Positions 1-6,754 of a stretch of 24,662 bases of DNA are shown in pieces. The notes below the pieces were generated by a model. The model was given only the letters and a program-made list of their open reading frames with translations. It was not told the DNA's origin and made no database searches. The stretch comes from Anaerolineaceae bacterium UBA5365 (GTDB lineage: Bacteria; Chloroflexota; Anaerolineae; Anaerolineales; Anaerolineaceae): positions 30,834 through 55,495 of the forward strand of contig DHPL01000026.1 of assembly GCA_002407905.1 (NCBI GenBank), written 5' to 3'. Positions within the stretch are counted from its first letter, which is position 1. Each line of letters starts with the position of its first letter. A program made the position numbers and the translations under genes.

Positions 1-24
1 AGAGTTCAAATCTCTCCTTCGGCA
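1..24 (+). tRNA. 3' end of a tRNA, probably tRNA-Leu (partial)
   Basis: The window opens inside the T-arm. Bases 1-4 (AGAG) are the 5' T-stem strand, missing its first G. Bases 5-11 (TTCAAAT) are the T-loop, 12-16 (CTCTC) the 3' stem, 17-23 (CTTCGGC) the 3' acceptor strand and 24 (A) the discriminator. No CCA is encoded. The acceptor 5' strand would be GCCGAAG; that sequence together with discriminator A is typical of bacterial tRNA-Leu. The anticodon is outside the window, so the identity is inferred. A perfect terminator follows directly. Confidence 0.8.
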
Positions 25-25
25 T

Positions 26-55
26 AAAACAAGCTCAGTGAGCTTGTTTTTGTTT
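26..55 (+). terminator. Intrinsic terminator after the tRNA
   Basis: A perfect 11-bp stem pairs AAAACAAGCTC (26-36) with GAGCTTGTTTT (40-50) across a 3-base loop, followed by the T-rich stretch TGTTT. It starts 2 bases after the tRNA, so it most likely ends that transcript. It also separates the tRNA from the division gene that follows. Confidence 0.85.
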
Positions 56-80
56 AAGCTTTCCGTTACGCGCCGTCCTT

Positions 81-89
81 TGGTATAAG
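81..89 (+). promoter_or_regulatory. Candidate extended -10 promoter of the FtsB/DivIC-like gene
   Basis: TGG followed by TATAAG (84-89) forms an extended -10 element directly after the terminator. I see no good -35 box about 17 bases upstream. A start site about 7 bases downstream (near 96) would leave a leader of only about 6-12 bases before the ATGs at 102 and 108. This fits a near-leaderless mRNA. Confidence 0.45.
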
Positions 90-101
90 AGTTGCACAAA
101 T

Positions 102-509
102 ATGGGCATGAAAAGCGCGCTAGACCGAGTTAAGGCCAGCCGGTGGGCCAACCGCCGCCTGCTCTTGATCCTTGTGATCATTGTGCTCGTTTTTCTAATG
201 ATGGACTTCAACAACCGCATGAGCACCATGCTGCGCCTGGACAAGCAGGAAAAGGCCCTCCAGACCAAGATGGTCCAGCTGCAGGAAACATACACCGCTT
301 TGGAAGCCAGGATGGAATACGCCCAGAGCGATAAAGCCCTGGAGGAATGGGCCCGGGAGGATGCACACCTGGTAAAGCCCGGCGACGAACCGCTCATCCT
401 CATCCCCGAGCCTGGTCCGCAGCTTACCCCCACCCCAATGCCCACCCAATATGCTCCTCAGCTGCAAACCTGGGAAGTGTGGCGCGAACTTTTCTTTGGC
501 CAGCAATAA
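102..509 (+). CDS. FtsB/DivIC-like septum formation initiator
   Basis: A 135-residue bitopic membrane protein with the FtsB/DivIC layout. It has a short basic cytoplasmic N-terminus, one membrane segment at about residues 19-36, a coiled coil rich in Leu, Gln and Glu at about 40-80, and a small extracytoplasmic module with the family signature AREDAHLVKPGDEP near residues 84-97. In this family the coiled coil bridges FtsL-type and late divisome proteins during septal wall synthesis. A Pro/Thr linker then leads to an aromatic tail (WEVWRELFFG). Length is normal for the family. The ATG at 108 is an almost equal start. There is no clear ribosome-binding site, and a -10 element lies just upstream. 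The specific name (FtsB or DivIC) cannot be decided. Confidence 0.85.
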   Translation: MGMKSALDRVKASRWANRRLLLILVIIVLVFLMMDFNNRMSTMLRLDKQEKALQTKMVQLQETYTALEARMEYAQSDKALEEWAREDAHLVKPGDEPLILIPEPGPQLTPTPMPTQYAPQLQTWEVWRELFFGQQ

Positions 510-562
510 ATCTGGAATTCGCCGCCGCTCAGTCCGGCATCCGGTTCCGCAGAGTTTCAGCG

Positions 563-568
563 TATAAT
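563..568 (+). promoter_or_regulatory. Candidate -10 box with leaderless start for the MazG-like gene
   Basis: A perfect TATAAT ends only 9 bases before the ATG at 578. Transcription starting 7-9 bases after the box would begin at or next to the start codon, giving a leaderless mRNA. No convincing -35 box is visible at 16-18 bases spacing. Confidence 0.45.
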
Positions 569-577
569 CTCAAGGCT

Positions 578-898
578 ATGGATATTGCCGAACTGACCGC
601 GCGCATGCACGCCCTGGTGGAGAGCAAGGGCTGGTACGCCCCGGATTCACCCAAGGCCCAAACGCCTAAGAACCTGGCCATTTCGCTCTGCCTGGAAGCC
701 GCGGAAGTGCTGGAGCATTTTCAGTGGCATGAAACCGCCGACCAGGCTGCACTAGCCGGAGAGCTGGCCGATGTAACCCTATACCTCCTGCAATTGGCAG
801 CCGTGAGCGGGATCGACCTGGAAGCAGCGGTGCTGGATAAACTGGCCGCGAATTCCCTGCGCAGCTGGCCTGAACACCGCACCGGAGGCACAGCATGA
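578..898 (+). CDS. MazG-like nucleotide pyrophosphohydrolase
   Basis: A 106-residue all-alpha MazG-superfamily protein. The divalent-metal signature is present as E40, E43, then E62 and D65 (ExxE...ExxD), preceded by a PKNLA segment and followed by the helix VTLYLLQLA. The pattern is nearest to the small dCTPase-like (RS21-C6/XTP3TPA) group, which hydrolyses noncanonical or excess (d)NTPs to (d)NMP and PPi for pool sanitation. The substrate here is not established. The frame stays open upstream to 347, but that stretch overlaps the previous gene. The ATG at 578 matches the family N-terminus and sits just after a TATAAT box. Its stop overlaps the next start (ATGA at 895-898), so translational coupling to the LOG-family gene is likely. 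Confidence 0.85.
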   Translation: MDIAELTARMHALVESKGWYAPDSPKAQTPKNLAISLCLEAAEVLEHFQWHETADQAALAGELADVTLYLLQLAAVSGIDLEAAVLDKLAANSLRSWPEHRTGGTA

Positions 899-1440
899 TC
901 GTAGCTGTATTTGGTTCAGCCGGCCCCCGTGAAGGATCCTCGGACTATACCCAAGCCTATGAATTAGGCTTCGCCCTAGGCCGCCAGGGCCACACCGTGA
1001 TGACCGGCGGCTATTTTGGAGTGATGCAAGCCGCGGCTCAAGGCGCGCTGGATGGCGGCGGTAAGACCATCGGGGTCACCTGCGCGGATATTGACAGCTG
1101 GCGGCCTACGGGGCCAAACCCCTTCATCCAGGACCATCGCAGCACACCCAACCTGAATTCCCGGCTGGAAGTGCTCGTCCGCGAGGCGGATGCTTTTTTC
1201 GCCCTTCCCGGCGGAATTGGCACCATGGGCGAGATCATCCTGGCCCTGAATCTCATGGCGGTCAGCTCCATGCCAGTGAAGCCGCTGATAGCCATCGGCA
1301 ACGCTTGGCAGAAGACCTTCGAGGCCTTCTTTAATGCCTGCGCGCCCCAAATTGCAAGTAAGGATAAAGCACTGCTGGTTTGCGCTCCGGATGTACCGCA
1401 AGCCCTGGCAGAATTCTCAAAAATGATTAATCGAGGTTAA
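895..1440 (+). CDS. LOG-family (lysine decarboxylase-like) Rossmann protein
   Basis: A 181-residue member of the LOG family, also called putative lysine decarboxylase or TIGR00725-like. The phosphate/AMP-binding signature PGGIGTMGE lies at residues 105-113. The N-terminal strand-loop VFGSAGP (5-11) and the GGYFGVM loop (38-44) match the nucleotide-binding fold. Characterised LOG proteins hydrolyse nucleoside 5'-monophosphates (cytokinin riboside 5'-monophosphate phosphoribohydrolase) to base and ribose 5-phosphate; actual lysine decarboxylation is not expected. Residues 38-44 have GGYFG where LOG proteins often have GGGxxG, which fits the TIGR00725 branch. It overlaps the MazG-like gene by 4 bases and its TAA is 2 bases before proS, so the three genes look like one operon for nucleotide handling and tRNA charging. 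Confidence 0.8.
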   Translation: MIVAVFGSAGPREGSSDYTQAYELGFALGRQGHTVMTGGYFGVMQAAAQGALDGGGKTIGVTCADIDSWRPTGPNPFIQDHRSTPNLNSRLEVLVREADAFFALPGGIGTMGEIILALNLMAVSSMPVKPLIAIGNAWQKTFEAFFNACAPQIASKDKALLVCAPDVPQALAEFSKMINRG

Positions 1441-1442
1441 GT

Positions 1443-2882
1443 ATGGACGAAATGAAATTGCCCACCCGCGCTGAGAACTACAACGAATGGTACAACCAGC
1501 TGGTCTTGCGTGCCGAACTGGCCGATTACGCCCCTGTGCGCGGCTGCATGGTCGTGCGCCCTTACGGTTGGGCTATTTGGGAGAACATTCAAAAAGCGCT
1601 GGACGCGCGCTTCAAGGCCACCGGGCACGTCAATGCTGCCTTTCCGCTGCTCATCCCCCAGTCTTTCATGACCAAAGAAAAAGAACACGTCGAGGGCTTT
1701 GCCCCCGAACTTGCCGTGGTTACCCATGGTGGCGGCGTGGAATTGGAGGAGCCTCTGGTGGTCCGACCAACTTCGGAAACGGTGATTGGCACGATGTACG
1801 CCAAGTGGATCCAGAGTTACCGTGACCTGCCCGTGCTCATCAACCAATGGGCCAATGTGGTGCGCTGGGAAATGCGCACCAAACTCTTCCTGCGCACGCT
1901 GGAATTTTATTGGCAGGAAGGCCATACCGCCCATGCCACCCAAGCCGAAGCCGTTGAAGAAACAGAGCGCATGCTCAATGTATATGCGGACTTCGCGAAG
2001 AACGAAGCTGCCGTTCCAGTCTTGCCCGGTCAAAAGAGCGAAACCGAGAAATTTGCCGGGGCGGTCTCTACTTATTCGATCGAAGCCATGATGGGCGACA
2101 CCAAGGCGCTCCAGGCCGGCACGTCCCATTTTTTGGGCCAGAATTTTGCCAAAGCCTTCGACATCAAGTTCCTGGACGAGAATAACACCTTGCAGCACTG
2201 CTGGACGACCAGTTGGGGCCTGTCCACCCGCTTTATCGGCGCGATGATCATGACCCATGGCGATGATCAGGGCCTTATCCTGCCGCCCAATTTGGCGCCT
2301 TACCAGGTAGTGCTGGTGCCCATTTACCGCAAGGACACTGAAAAAGGACCCGTGATGGAAACCATCACCCGCCTTCAGGCTGGATTGGAAGCGCTGCAAA
2401 TTCGCACCAAACTGGACGACCGCGAGGAAGTGACCCCCGGTTTCAAATTCAACGACTGGGAGATGCGCGGCGTTCCTCTGCGTCTTGAAATTGGCCCGAA
2501 AGACGTTGAAAAAGGCAGCATCGCCCTCGCCCGCAGGGATATTCCTGGCCGTGATGGCAAGCAATTCCTGCCGGCTGCCGGCTACGAACAGGCCATCCCT
2601 GAGCTGCTCAGCGAGATACAAGCTGCCCTGCTGGGTAAGGCCACCCAATTCCGCGATGATCACATCTTTGAAGTGGATAACTACGCAGACTTCAAGGACG
2701 TGGTTGAGAACAAGGGTTGGGTCAAGGCATGGTGGCACGATGACCGCCAGAATGAAGCCAAAATCAAGGAAGATACCAGGGCAACTCTGCGTAATTATGT
2801 GCCGAACGTTGAAGGCGAAGGCGTTTGCTTCCTCACCGGTAAGAAGACCAATAAGATCGCCTACTTTGCCAAGGGGTATTAA
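1443..2882 (+). CDS. proS: Prolyl-tRNA synthetase, archaeal/eukaryotic type
   Basis: A 479-residue class II aminoacyl-tRNA synthetase that charges tRNA-Pro in the cytoplasm. Its length and architecture are the short archaeal/eukaryotic-like form (ProS type 3), without the roughly 180-residue editing insertion of the E. coli type. Visible elements are the substrate region VRPTSET near 105, motif 2 (VVRWEMRTKLFLRTLEFYW, about 138-156) with the WQEGHTAHA segment after it, and motif 3 around GLSTRFIGAMIMTHGDD. These are followed by an anticodon-binding domain (about 285-390) and a C-terminal domain ending in Tyr, as this type does. Of the four zinc Cys known in Thermus and archaeal relatives only one (C462) is obvious; the first pair is replaced around WWHDDRQNE. 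GAGG 6 bases upstream of ATG supports the start. Confidence 0.97.
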   Translation: MDEMKLPTRAENYNEWYNQLVLRAELADYAPVRGCMVVRPYGWAIWENIQKALDARFKATGHVNAAFPLLIPQSFMTKEKEHVEGFAPELAVVTHGGGVELEEPLVVRPTSETVIGTMYAKWIQSYRDLPVLINQWANVVRWEMRTKLFLRTLEFYWQEGHTAHATQAEAVEETERMLNVYADFAKNEAAVPVLPGQKSETEKFAGAVSTYSIEAMMGDTKALQAGTSHFLGQNFAKAFDIKFLDENNTLQHCWTTSWGLSTRFIGAMIMTHGDDQGLILPPNLAPYQVVLVPIYRKDTEKGPVMETITRLQAGLEALQIRTKLDDREEVTPGFKFNDWEMRGVPLRLEIGPKDVEKGSIALARRDIPGRDGKQFLPAAGYEQAIPELLSEIQAALLGKATQFRDDHIFEVDNYADFKDVVENKGWVKAWWHDDRQNEAKIKEDTRATLRNYVPNVEGEGVCFLTGKKTNKIAYFAKGY

Positions 2883-2900
2883 GCCAGGCAGCACAAGCCT

Positions 2901-4208
2901 ATGCAAAAACCAGCCCAGTCGCCTGGACCGCACCAAATAAGTAAGCTGCCGATCTGGGCGATATACCTGCTGATTGCCGGTCTGGCCGGGCTTTTATTGT
3001 CTTTCAAAGTCCCGGCGCTCAACGCTCCGGACGAGGCTTACCACTTTCAGCGCGCCTTCTCGCTTTCGGAGTTGGTCCTGCTGCCAAATGAAACCACAAC
3101 TTTGCCCAGGGCAGTCCTTGAGTTTCCGGCTCAGCAAAAATTAAACGCTCAGGACCGCCTCCCGCACGCTTTTTATCAGTTGAATTCCTCTCCGCTGATG
3201 TACCTTCCGCAATTTCTGGGGGTATCCGCGGCACGTTTATTCACGAATAACATCAGTTTGATCTTCACCGTTGGCAGGCTCAGTAATCTGTTTTTTTGGC
3301 TGGGTATCACCAGCCTTGCCATCAAGCTGATTCCTACGCTCAAGCTTAGCCTGGCAGGTTTTTTGCTGCTGCCGATGGCGCTCTTTCTGGCAGCAACCTA
3401 CTCCTACGATTCAATTTCGAACAGCCTGGCCATCCTCATCTTTGCCCTCATTTTGCATCACCGCTTCAATCCGGATAGCGTCCTCAAAACCCGGGATTAT
3501 CTGGTGCTTGGTCTGCTTTTCTTCCTCATTGGCCAGACCGGCAAAACCAATCTGCTTCCGGCCCTGCTGCTCGTGATCGTACCAACTGAACGTTTCGGAA
3601 CGAAGCAAAAAAAGATTCTTGCCGTACTCGGGTTTCTGGCAATTACCTGGGTTTCCATGGCGTCCTGGCAATGGATCGTCGAGCAGCAGCTCGGCCGCCA
3701 GATGGTCCTGCACAATCCGCACAACCTGGACCCTATCGTTCAGATCAAGGCCATCCTCGCTAAACCCTGGAGCGTCATCAGCATAATTTGGACCTCCATC
3801 CGGATGAATTACCTCTATTATTTCCAAACTCTGGTCGGCGTATTCGGCCGCCTGAGCCAGTACCTGCCGGCATGGTTTTACTGGCTTTGGGCTCTGGGGT
3901 TCATGCTCCTGGTCGCGGGAGACTCGCTGTACCCTAACAGAATAGGTCCCTGGGAACGGGTGCTGAGCCTTCTCATTGGCATAGCTAGCGTTGCCATGGT
4001 TTTTATCGCGCTCTATATTCTCTACACGCCTTTACAGGAAGCCTGGGCATGGGGAGTTCAGGGACGGTATTTCATCCCTCTGATACCGCTTTTCATCTTA
4101 GCCGTCGCGCGCCAGCATGCCCCTACCCGGCTTAGCCGCAGCGTAGCTTACCTTGGTTTTGGTCTGCTTTGCGCCTGTTTAGGTCTGAATCTGCTCCACT
4201 TTCTCTAG
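2901..4208 (+). CDS. DUF2142-type polytopic membrane protein
   Basis: A 435-residue, very hydrophobic protein with roughly 9-10 membrane segments. After the first one (about 18-36) comes KVPALNAPDEAYHFQRAF. This PDExxHxxRA pattern, together with the downstream YLPQFLG and GRLSNLFFW segments, fits the DUF2142 family, which is related in layout to GT-C glycosyltransferases. The acidic pair in the first external loop is in the position where GT-C enzymes hold their metal or catalytic Asp/Glu. Enzymatic function is not proven for the family; transfer of sugars from a polyprenyl phosphate donor outside the membrane is a plausible inference, helped by the GT2 gene 43 bases downstream. The ribosome-binding site is weak and the start is 18 bases after proS. 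Confidence 0.75.
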   Translation: MQKPAQSPGPHQISKLPIWAIYLLIAGLAGLLLSFKVPALNAPDEAYHFQRAFSLSELVLLPNETTTLPRAVLEFPAQQKLNAQDRLPHAFYQLNSSPLMYLPQFLGVSAARLFTNNISLIFTVGRLSNLFFWLGITSLAIKLIPTLKLSLAGFLLLPMALFLAATYSYDSISNSLAILIFALILHHRFNPDSVLKTRDYLVLGLLFFLIGQTGKTNLLPALLLVIVPTERFGTKQKKILAVLGFLAITWVSMASWQWIVEQQLGRQMVLHNPHNLDPIVQIKAILAKPWSVISIIWTSIRMNYLYYFQTLVGVFGRLSQYLPAWFYWLWALGFMLLVAGDSLYPNRIGPWERVLSLLIGIASVAMVFIALYILYTPLQEAWAWGVQGRYFIPLIPLFILAVARQHAPTRLSRSVAYLGFGLLCACLGLNLLHFL

Positions 4209-4237
4209 AGGAGGCATCGTCCCGGCAGGCCTTGGCT

Positions 4238-4246
4238 TGTTATAAT
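4238..4246 (+). promoter_or_regulatory. Extended -10 promoter at the GT2 gene start
   Basis: TGT plus a perfect TATAAT (4241-4246) forms an extended -10 element. The ATGs at 4252 and 4258 lie 5 and 11 bases after it. An ordinary start site near 4253 would put the second ATG about 5 bases into the transcript and would exclude the first. No -35 box is evident. Confidence 0.5.
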
Positions 4247-4251
4247 TCTGA

Positions 4252-5214
4252 ATGACCATGCAGCCTGAAACCAGCATCGCCGTCATCATCCCCGCATACA
4301 AAGCCCAGGGAACCCTGCGCGCCGTGGTAGAAGCGATACCGCCCACCATTCGGCACATCATCATTGTGGACGATAAAAGCCCGGACGAAACCTGGGCGCT
4401 CATCCAAAACCTGGCTGCCTCAGACCCAAGGGTAGTAGCCCTGCAGAACGAGGTCAATTTAGGCGTTGGCGGGGCAATGAAAACAGGTTTTCAAGAAGCC
4501 CTGCGCCAGGGGGCAGACATCGCGGTCAAGATCGATAGCGACGGGCAGATGGACCCTGCCTACCTTCCGGCATTAATCCAGCCGATTCTGGAAGGCAAAG
4601 CCGAGTATTGCAAGGGTAACCGATTTCTGGATAGCACGCCGCTCAGGCAAATGCCGGCCATCCGGCGCGCCGGCAATCTGGCGTTATCCTTCCTCACCAA
4701 ACTCGCCTCAGGTTATTGGCAGATCTTCGATCCAACCAATGGGTACACCGCCATTAGCGCAGCCGCCCTCGCCAACTTGAACTTTGATGAACTGGAAGAT
4801 CGCTATTTCTTTGAAACGAGCATGCTCTGCGAGCTCTATTACCAGCGTGCCCGCGTAAAAGACGTTGCGATTCCCGCCAAGTATGGCAGCGAAAAAAGCT
4901 CACTCTCGGTGCCGTATTCCATTTTGGAATTTTCGGTAAAACTTCTAGGCCGCTTCTTCACCCGCATCGGACGCGCCTACTATCTAAGGGATTTCACGGC
5001 AGTATCGCTTTTACTTTTTGCCGGTCTTTTATCGGTCGGGTTTGGAGCGGTCTGGGGCGCCTTTCACTGGATCGCCTCGATCCGCACGGGTGTTGCCGCC
5101 TCAACCGGCACGGTGATGATTGCTGTTTTGCCATTGATCATGGGCTTTCAGATGCTGCTTCAAGCCTTGGTACTGGACATCCAAAACAGCCCAGGCGGAA
5201 GACCAGAACACTAA
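4252..5214 (+). CDS. GT2-family polyprenyl-phosphate glycosyltransferase
   Basis: A 320-residue GT-A fold enzyme of family GT2, similar in layout to dolichol/undecaprenyl-phosphate sugar synthases. The donor site VDDKSPDET lies near residues 38-46 and the metal-binding DSDGQMDP near 94-101; KGNRFLD and FDPTNGYT follow. The C-terminal third has two membrane hairpin segments (about 247-270 and 283-305) that should anchor it to the inner membrane. It likely moves a sugar from an NDP-sugar to a polyprenyl phosphate, producing the donor for GT-C enzymes such as the neighbouring DUF2142 protein and the GT-C protein at 9933-11837. Sugar identity cannot be read. Two starts are possible, ATG 4252 and ATG 4258; given the -10 box position the second may be the real one. 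Confidence 0.85.
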   Translation: MTMQPETSIAVIIPAYKAQGTLRAVVEAIPPTIRHIIIVDDKSPDETWALIQNLAASDPRVVALQNEVNLGVGGAMKTGFQEALRQGADIAVKIDSDGQMDPAYLPALIQPILEGKAEYCKGNRFLDSTPLRQMPAIRRAGNLALSFLTKLASGYWQIFDPTNGYTAISAAALANLNFDELEDRYFFETSMLCELYYQRARVKDVAIPAKYGSEKSSLSVPYSILEFSVKLLGRFFTRIGRAYYLRDFTAVSLLLFAGLLSVGFGAVWGAFHWIASIRTGVAASTGTVMIAVLPLIMGFQMLLQALVLDIQNSPGGRPEH

Positions 5215-5215
5215 G

Positions 5216-6034
5216 ATGCCCGCCATCGATCTCACCCGGCTGGATCGGCAGATTTCAGCGCTCACGGATAGTTTTGGCGAACCTCAGGCTTTCCGCCGCA
5301 GCTTGCATGAACTGCTTTCCAGCTACCACCTCTACGCGCGTAAAGTGAGTAAGGAAAATATGCGTAAAAGCTTTATGCGTCACTATGAGCTGCCCCCCCA
5401 GGTGGTCCGGCAGGTCGAACTGGGCCTGAAGCCTGCGGTGCTTCAGCGTCCGGAAGAAAGTTTGGCGCTGATTGACGCTCTGTGGGAAGATGAGTATTAC
5501 GAATCCCGGGACCTGGCGGCATTTATGCTGGGCCAACTGCCATTGGAATACACCCCCGCGGCCGAAAACCGGATTACAACCTGGCTAAGCCAGCCTCTGG
5601 ACCGAGCGCTCCAGGCCGCGGTGCTTGAAAAAGCCCCGTCCTCCTTGCGCTCACAGGCAAAAGAACAGTGGGAAGCGCTCCTTGGAAAACTGCTGGATTC
5701 CAATTCCTTTCACCTGCAGCAGTCAGGCTTGCTGGCCCTGGATTACGACCTCCCCGCCCGACCGCTTTCCAGTTTTGTCAGCATTTACAAACTCCTGCGG
5801 CCATTCTTTAAGCAGCATGATCCGCGGATATTAAGCGCCTTGCAGGATATCGTTGGGCACCTGGCGCGGCGCAACCCCTCCGAAACAATCTACTTTCTCA
5901 AACAGGTGCTCGCGGAAAGCGACACCCACGCCATTGAGCACATCATGCGCCGCTACCTGCCCTTTTTTACCCCTAAAGACGCAGAATCGCTGCGGGAAGC
6001 CATTGGCAACCACGCGCGGCGCAAACTGGAATAG
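5216..6034 (+). CDS. HEAT-like alpha-helical repeat protein, function unknown
   Basis: A 272-residue soluble protein made almost entirely of amphipathic helices. Paired helices such as YESRDLAAFMLGQLP (near 93-107) and IYFLKQVLAESDTHAIEHIM near the C-terminus give a HEAT/ARM-like solenoid. The segment with W-E-D-x-Y-Y-E-S-R-D-L-A-A resembles the LW..xxxExRxxA helix of AlkD-type DNA alkylation repair proteins, but I do not see a clear match for the AlkD active-site Asp region, so a repair role is only a possibility. It begins 1 base after the GT2 stop (TAAG-ATG) and is therefore probably co-transcribed and perhaps coupled. It converges with the lipoprotein gene on the other strand, leaving 13 bases and no visible terminator. 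Confidence 0.65.
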   Translation: MPAIDLTRLDRQISALTDSFGEPQAFRRSLHELLSSYHLYARKVSKENMRKSFMRHYELPPQVVRQVELGLKPAVLQRPEESLALIDALWEDEYYESRDLAAFMLGQLPLEYTPAAENRITTWLSQPLDRALQAAVLEKAPSSLRSQAKEQWEALLGKLLDSNSFHLQQSGLLALDYDLPARPLSSFVSIYKLLRPFFKQHDPRILSALQDIVGHLARRNPSETIYFLKQVLAESDTHAIEHIMRRYLPFFTPKDAESLREAIGNHARRKLE

Positions 6035-6047
6035 CAAACAAACTCAG

Positions 6048-6668
6048 TTAGGGTAATTCAAAGACTTTAAGGTTGTCGAAGGCGATGCTCACGTAAGGTT
6101 CGGTGTACGAGCCCACCACAAAGCCGATGTCTCCATGCGTGTATTCCGCGTCTTTAACCTTGGCGAGCAATTTCCCATTGGCGAACAAAGCCAGGTAGTC
6201 GCTTCCGCATTCAGCCCTCAGTTTATTGGTGGCGTTCCCCTTATTGATCGCGTCGCTCAGTTCAAACCACTCCCCGCTTAGACGCGATATCGTGCCTTCG
6301 TTTTTCTTTTGGATCATGTAAGCGCCATCGCTGCTGATTAGCAGCATGTAAAAATGATTGAGATCCCGATATTTGCACACCACGCCAAAGCTATTGTCTT
6401 CACTGCCATCCACTTTTGAAGCGTCCACTTCAATGGCAACATTCCCAAAATCCTGATGGGCGATGCTCCACTGGTCCCGGTTGACCTCGTTGAGCGTGAT
6501 GCGGTAAGCGCCTTGCGAATAGACCGTACCTGCGGTAGGGCTTTTATGGGTATCCCAACCCGATTCCAGATTCGAAAAGTCGTCCTGGTACAGTAATTTC
6601 GGGCCGCAGCCCGTTAAAACCACTGCAAGCAGCATTGAAATGAATACTTTACTGAGTATTTGGCGCAT
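6048..6668 (-). CDS. Lipoprotein with a beta-rich (ConA/LamG-like) domain
   Basis: A 206-residue predicted lipoprotein. The signal peptide ends in LTGC with Cys21 as the lipidation residue. The rest looks like a single beta-sandwich domain: DDFSNLESGWD at its start, central strands around NSFGVVCKYRDLNHFYMLLI, and the closing strand VSIAFDNLKVFELP. This arrangement (D-D-F...GW...F.V...Y.L.I...I.FDN) is common in concanavalin-like domains of surface lipoproteins; a ligand cannot be named. The frame is open 42 bases further upstream, but the ATG at 6668 begins the signal peptide and has GAGG 6 bases before it. A TATAAT box (6694-6699) gives it its own promoter, just after the hppA terminator. 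Confidence 0.75.
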   Translation of the reverse strand: MRQILSKVFISMLLAVVLTGCGPKLLYQDDFSNLESGWDTHKSPTAGTVYSQGAYRITLNEVNRDQWSIAHQDFGNVAIEVDASKVDGSEDNSFGVVCKYRDLNHFYMLLISSDGAYMIQKKNEGTISRLSGEWFELSDAINKGNATNKLRAECGSDYLALFANGKLLAKVKDAEYTHGDIGFVVGSYTEPYVSIAFDNLKVFELP

Positions 6669-6693
6669 AAGACCTCGGTTCTGGTGTGCCCAA

Positions 6694-6699
6694 ATTATA
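6694..6699 (-). promoter_or_regulatory. Candidate -10 box for the lipoprotein gene
   Basis: A perfect TATAAT on the minus strand lies 25 bases before the ATG at 6668, leaving a leader of about 18 bases that contains the GAGG ribosome site. The -35 region falls on the hppA terminator stem and has no recognisable consensus. Confidence 0.45.
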
Positions 6700-6708
6700 C
6701 TGTGCATC

Positions 6709-6738
6709 AAAAGAGCCGGTCTTGACGGACCGGCTCTT
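6709..6738 (-). terminator. Intrinsic terminator of hppA
   Basis: Read on the minus strand, AAGAGCCGGTC (6738-6728) pairs perfectly with GACCGGCTCTT (6721-6711) over a 6-base loop. This 11-bp stem is followed by a short T run (four Ts in all). It lies 16 bases after the hppA stop codon. Confidence 0.8.
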
Positions 6739-6754
6739 CTTACTCAAATCCAGT

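Noticed and set aside
347..577. N-terminal extension of the MazG-like protein
   Set aside because: It overlaps the FtsB/DivIC-like gene in another frame, is low complexity, and the TATAAT box lies inside it directly before the ATG at 578.
1437..2936. 499-codon open frame antisense to proS
   Set aside because: It mirrors proS over its full length, has no family motifs and no ribosome site. It is a by-product of the codon use of the real gene.
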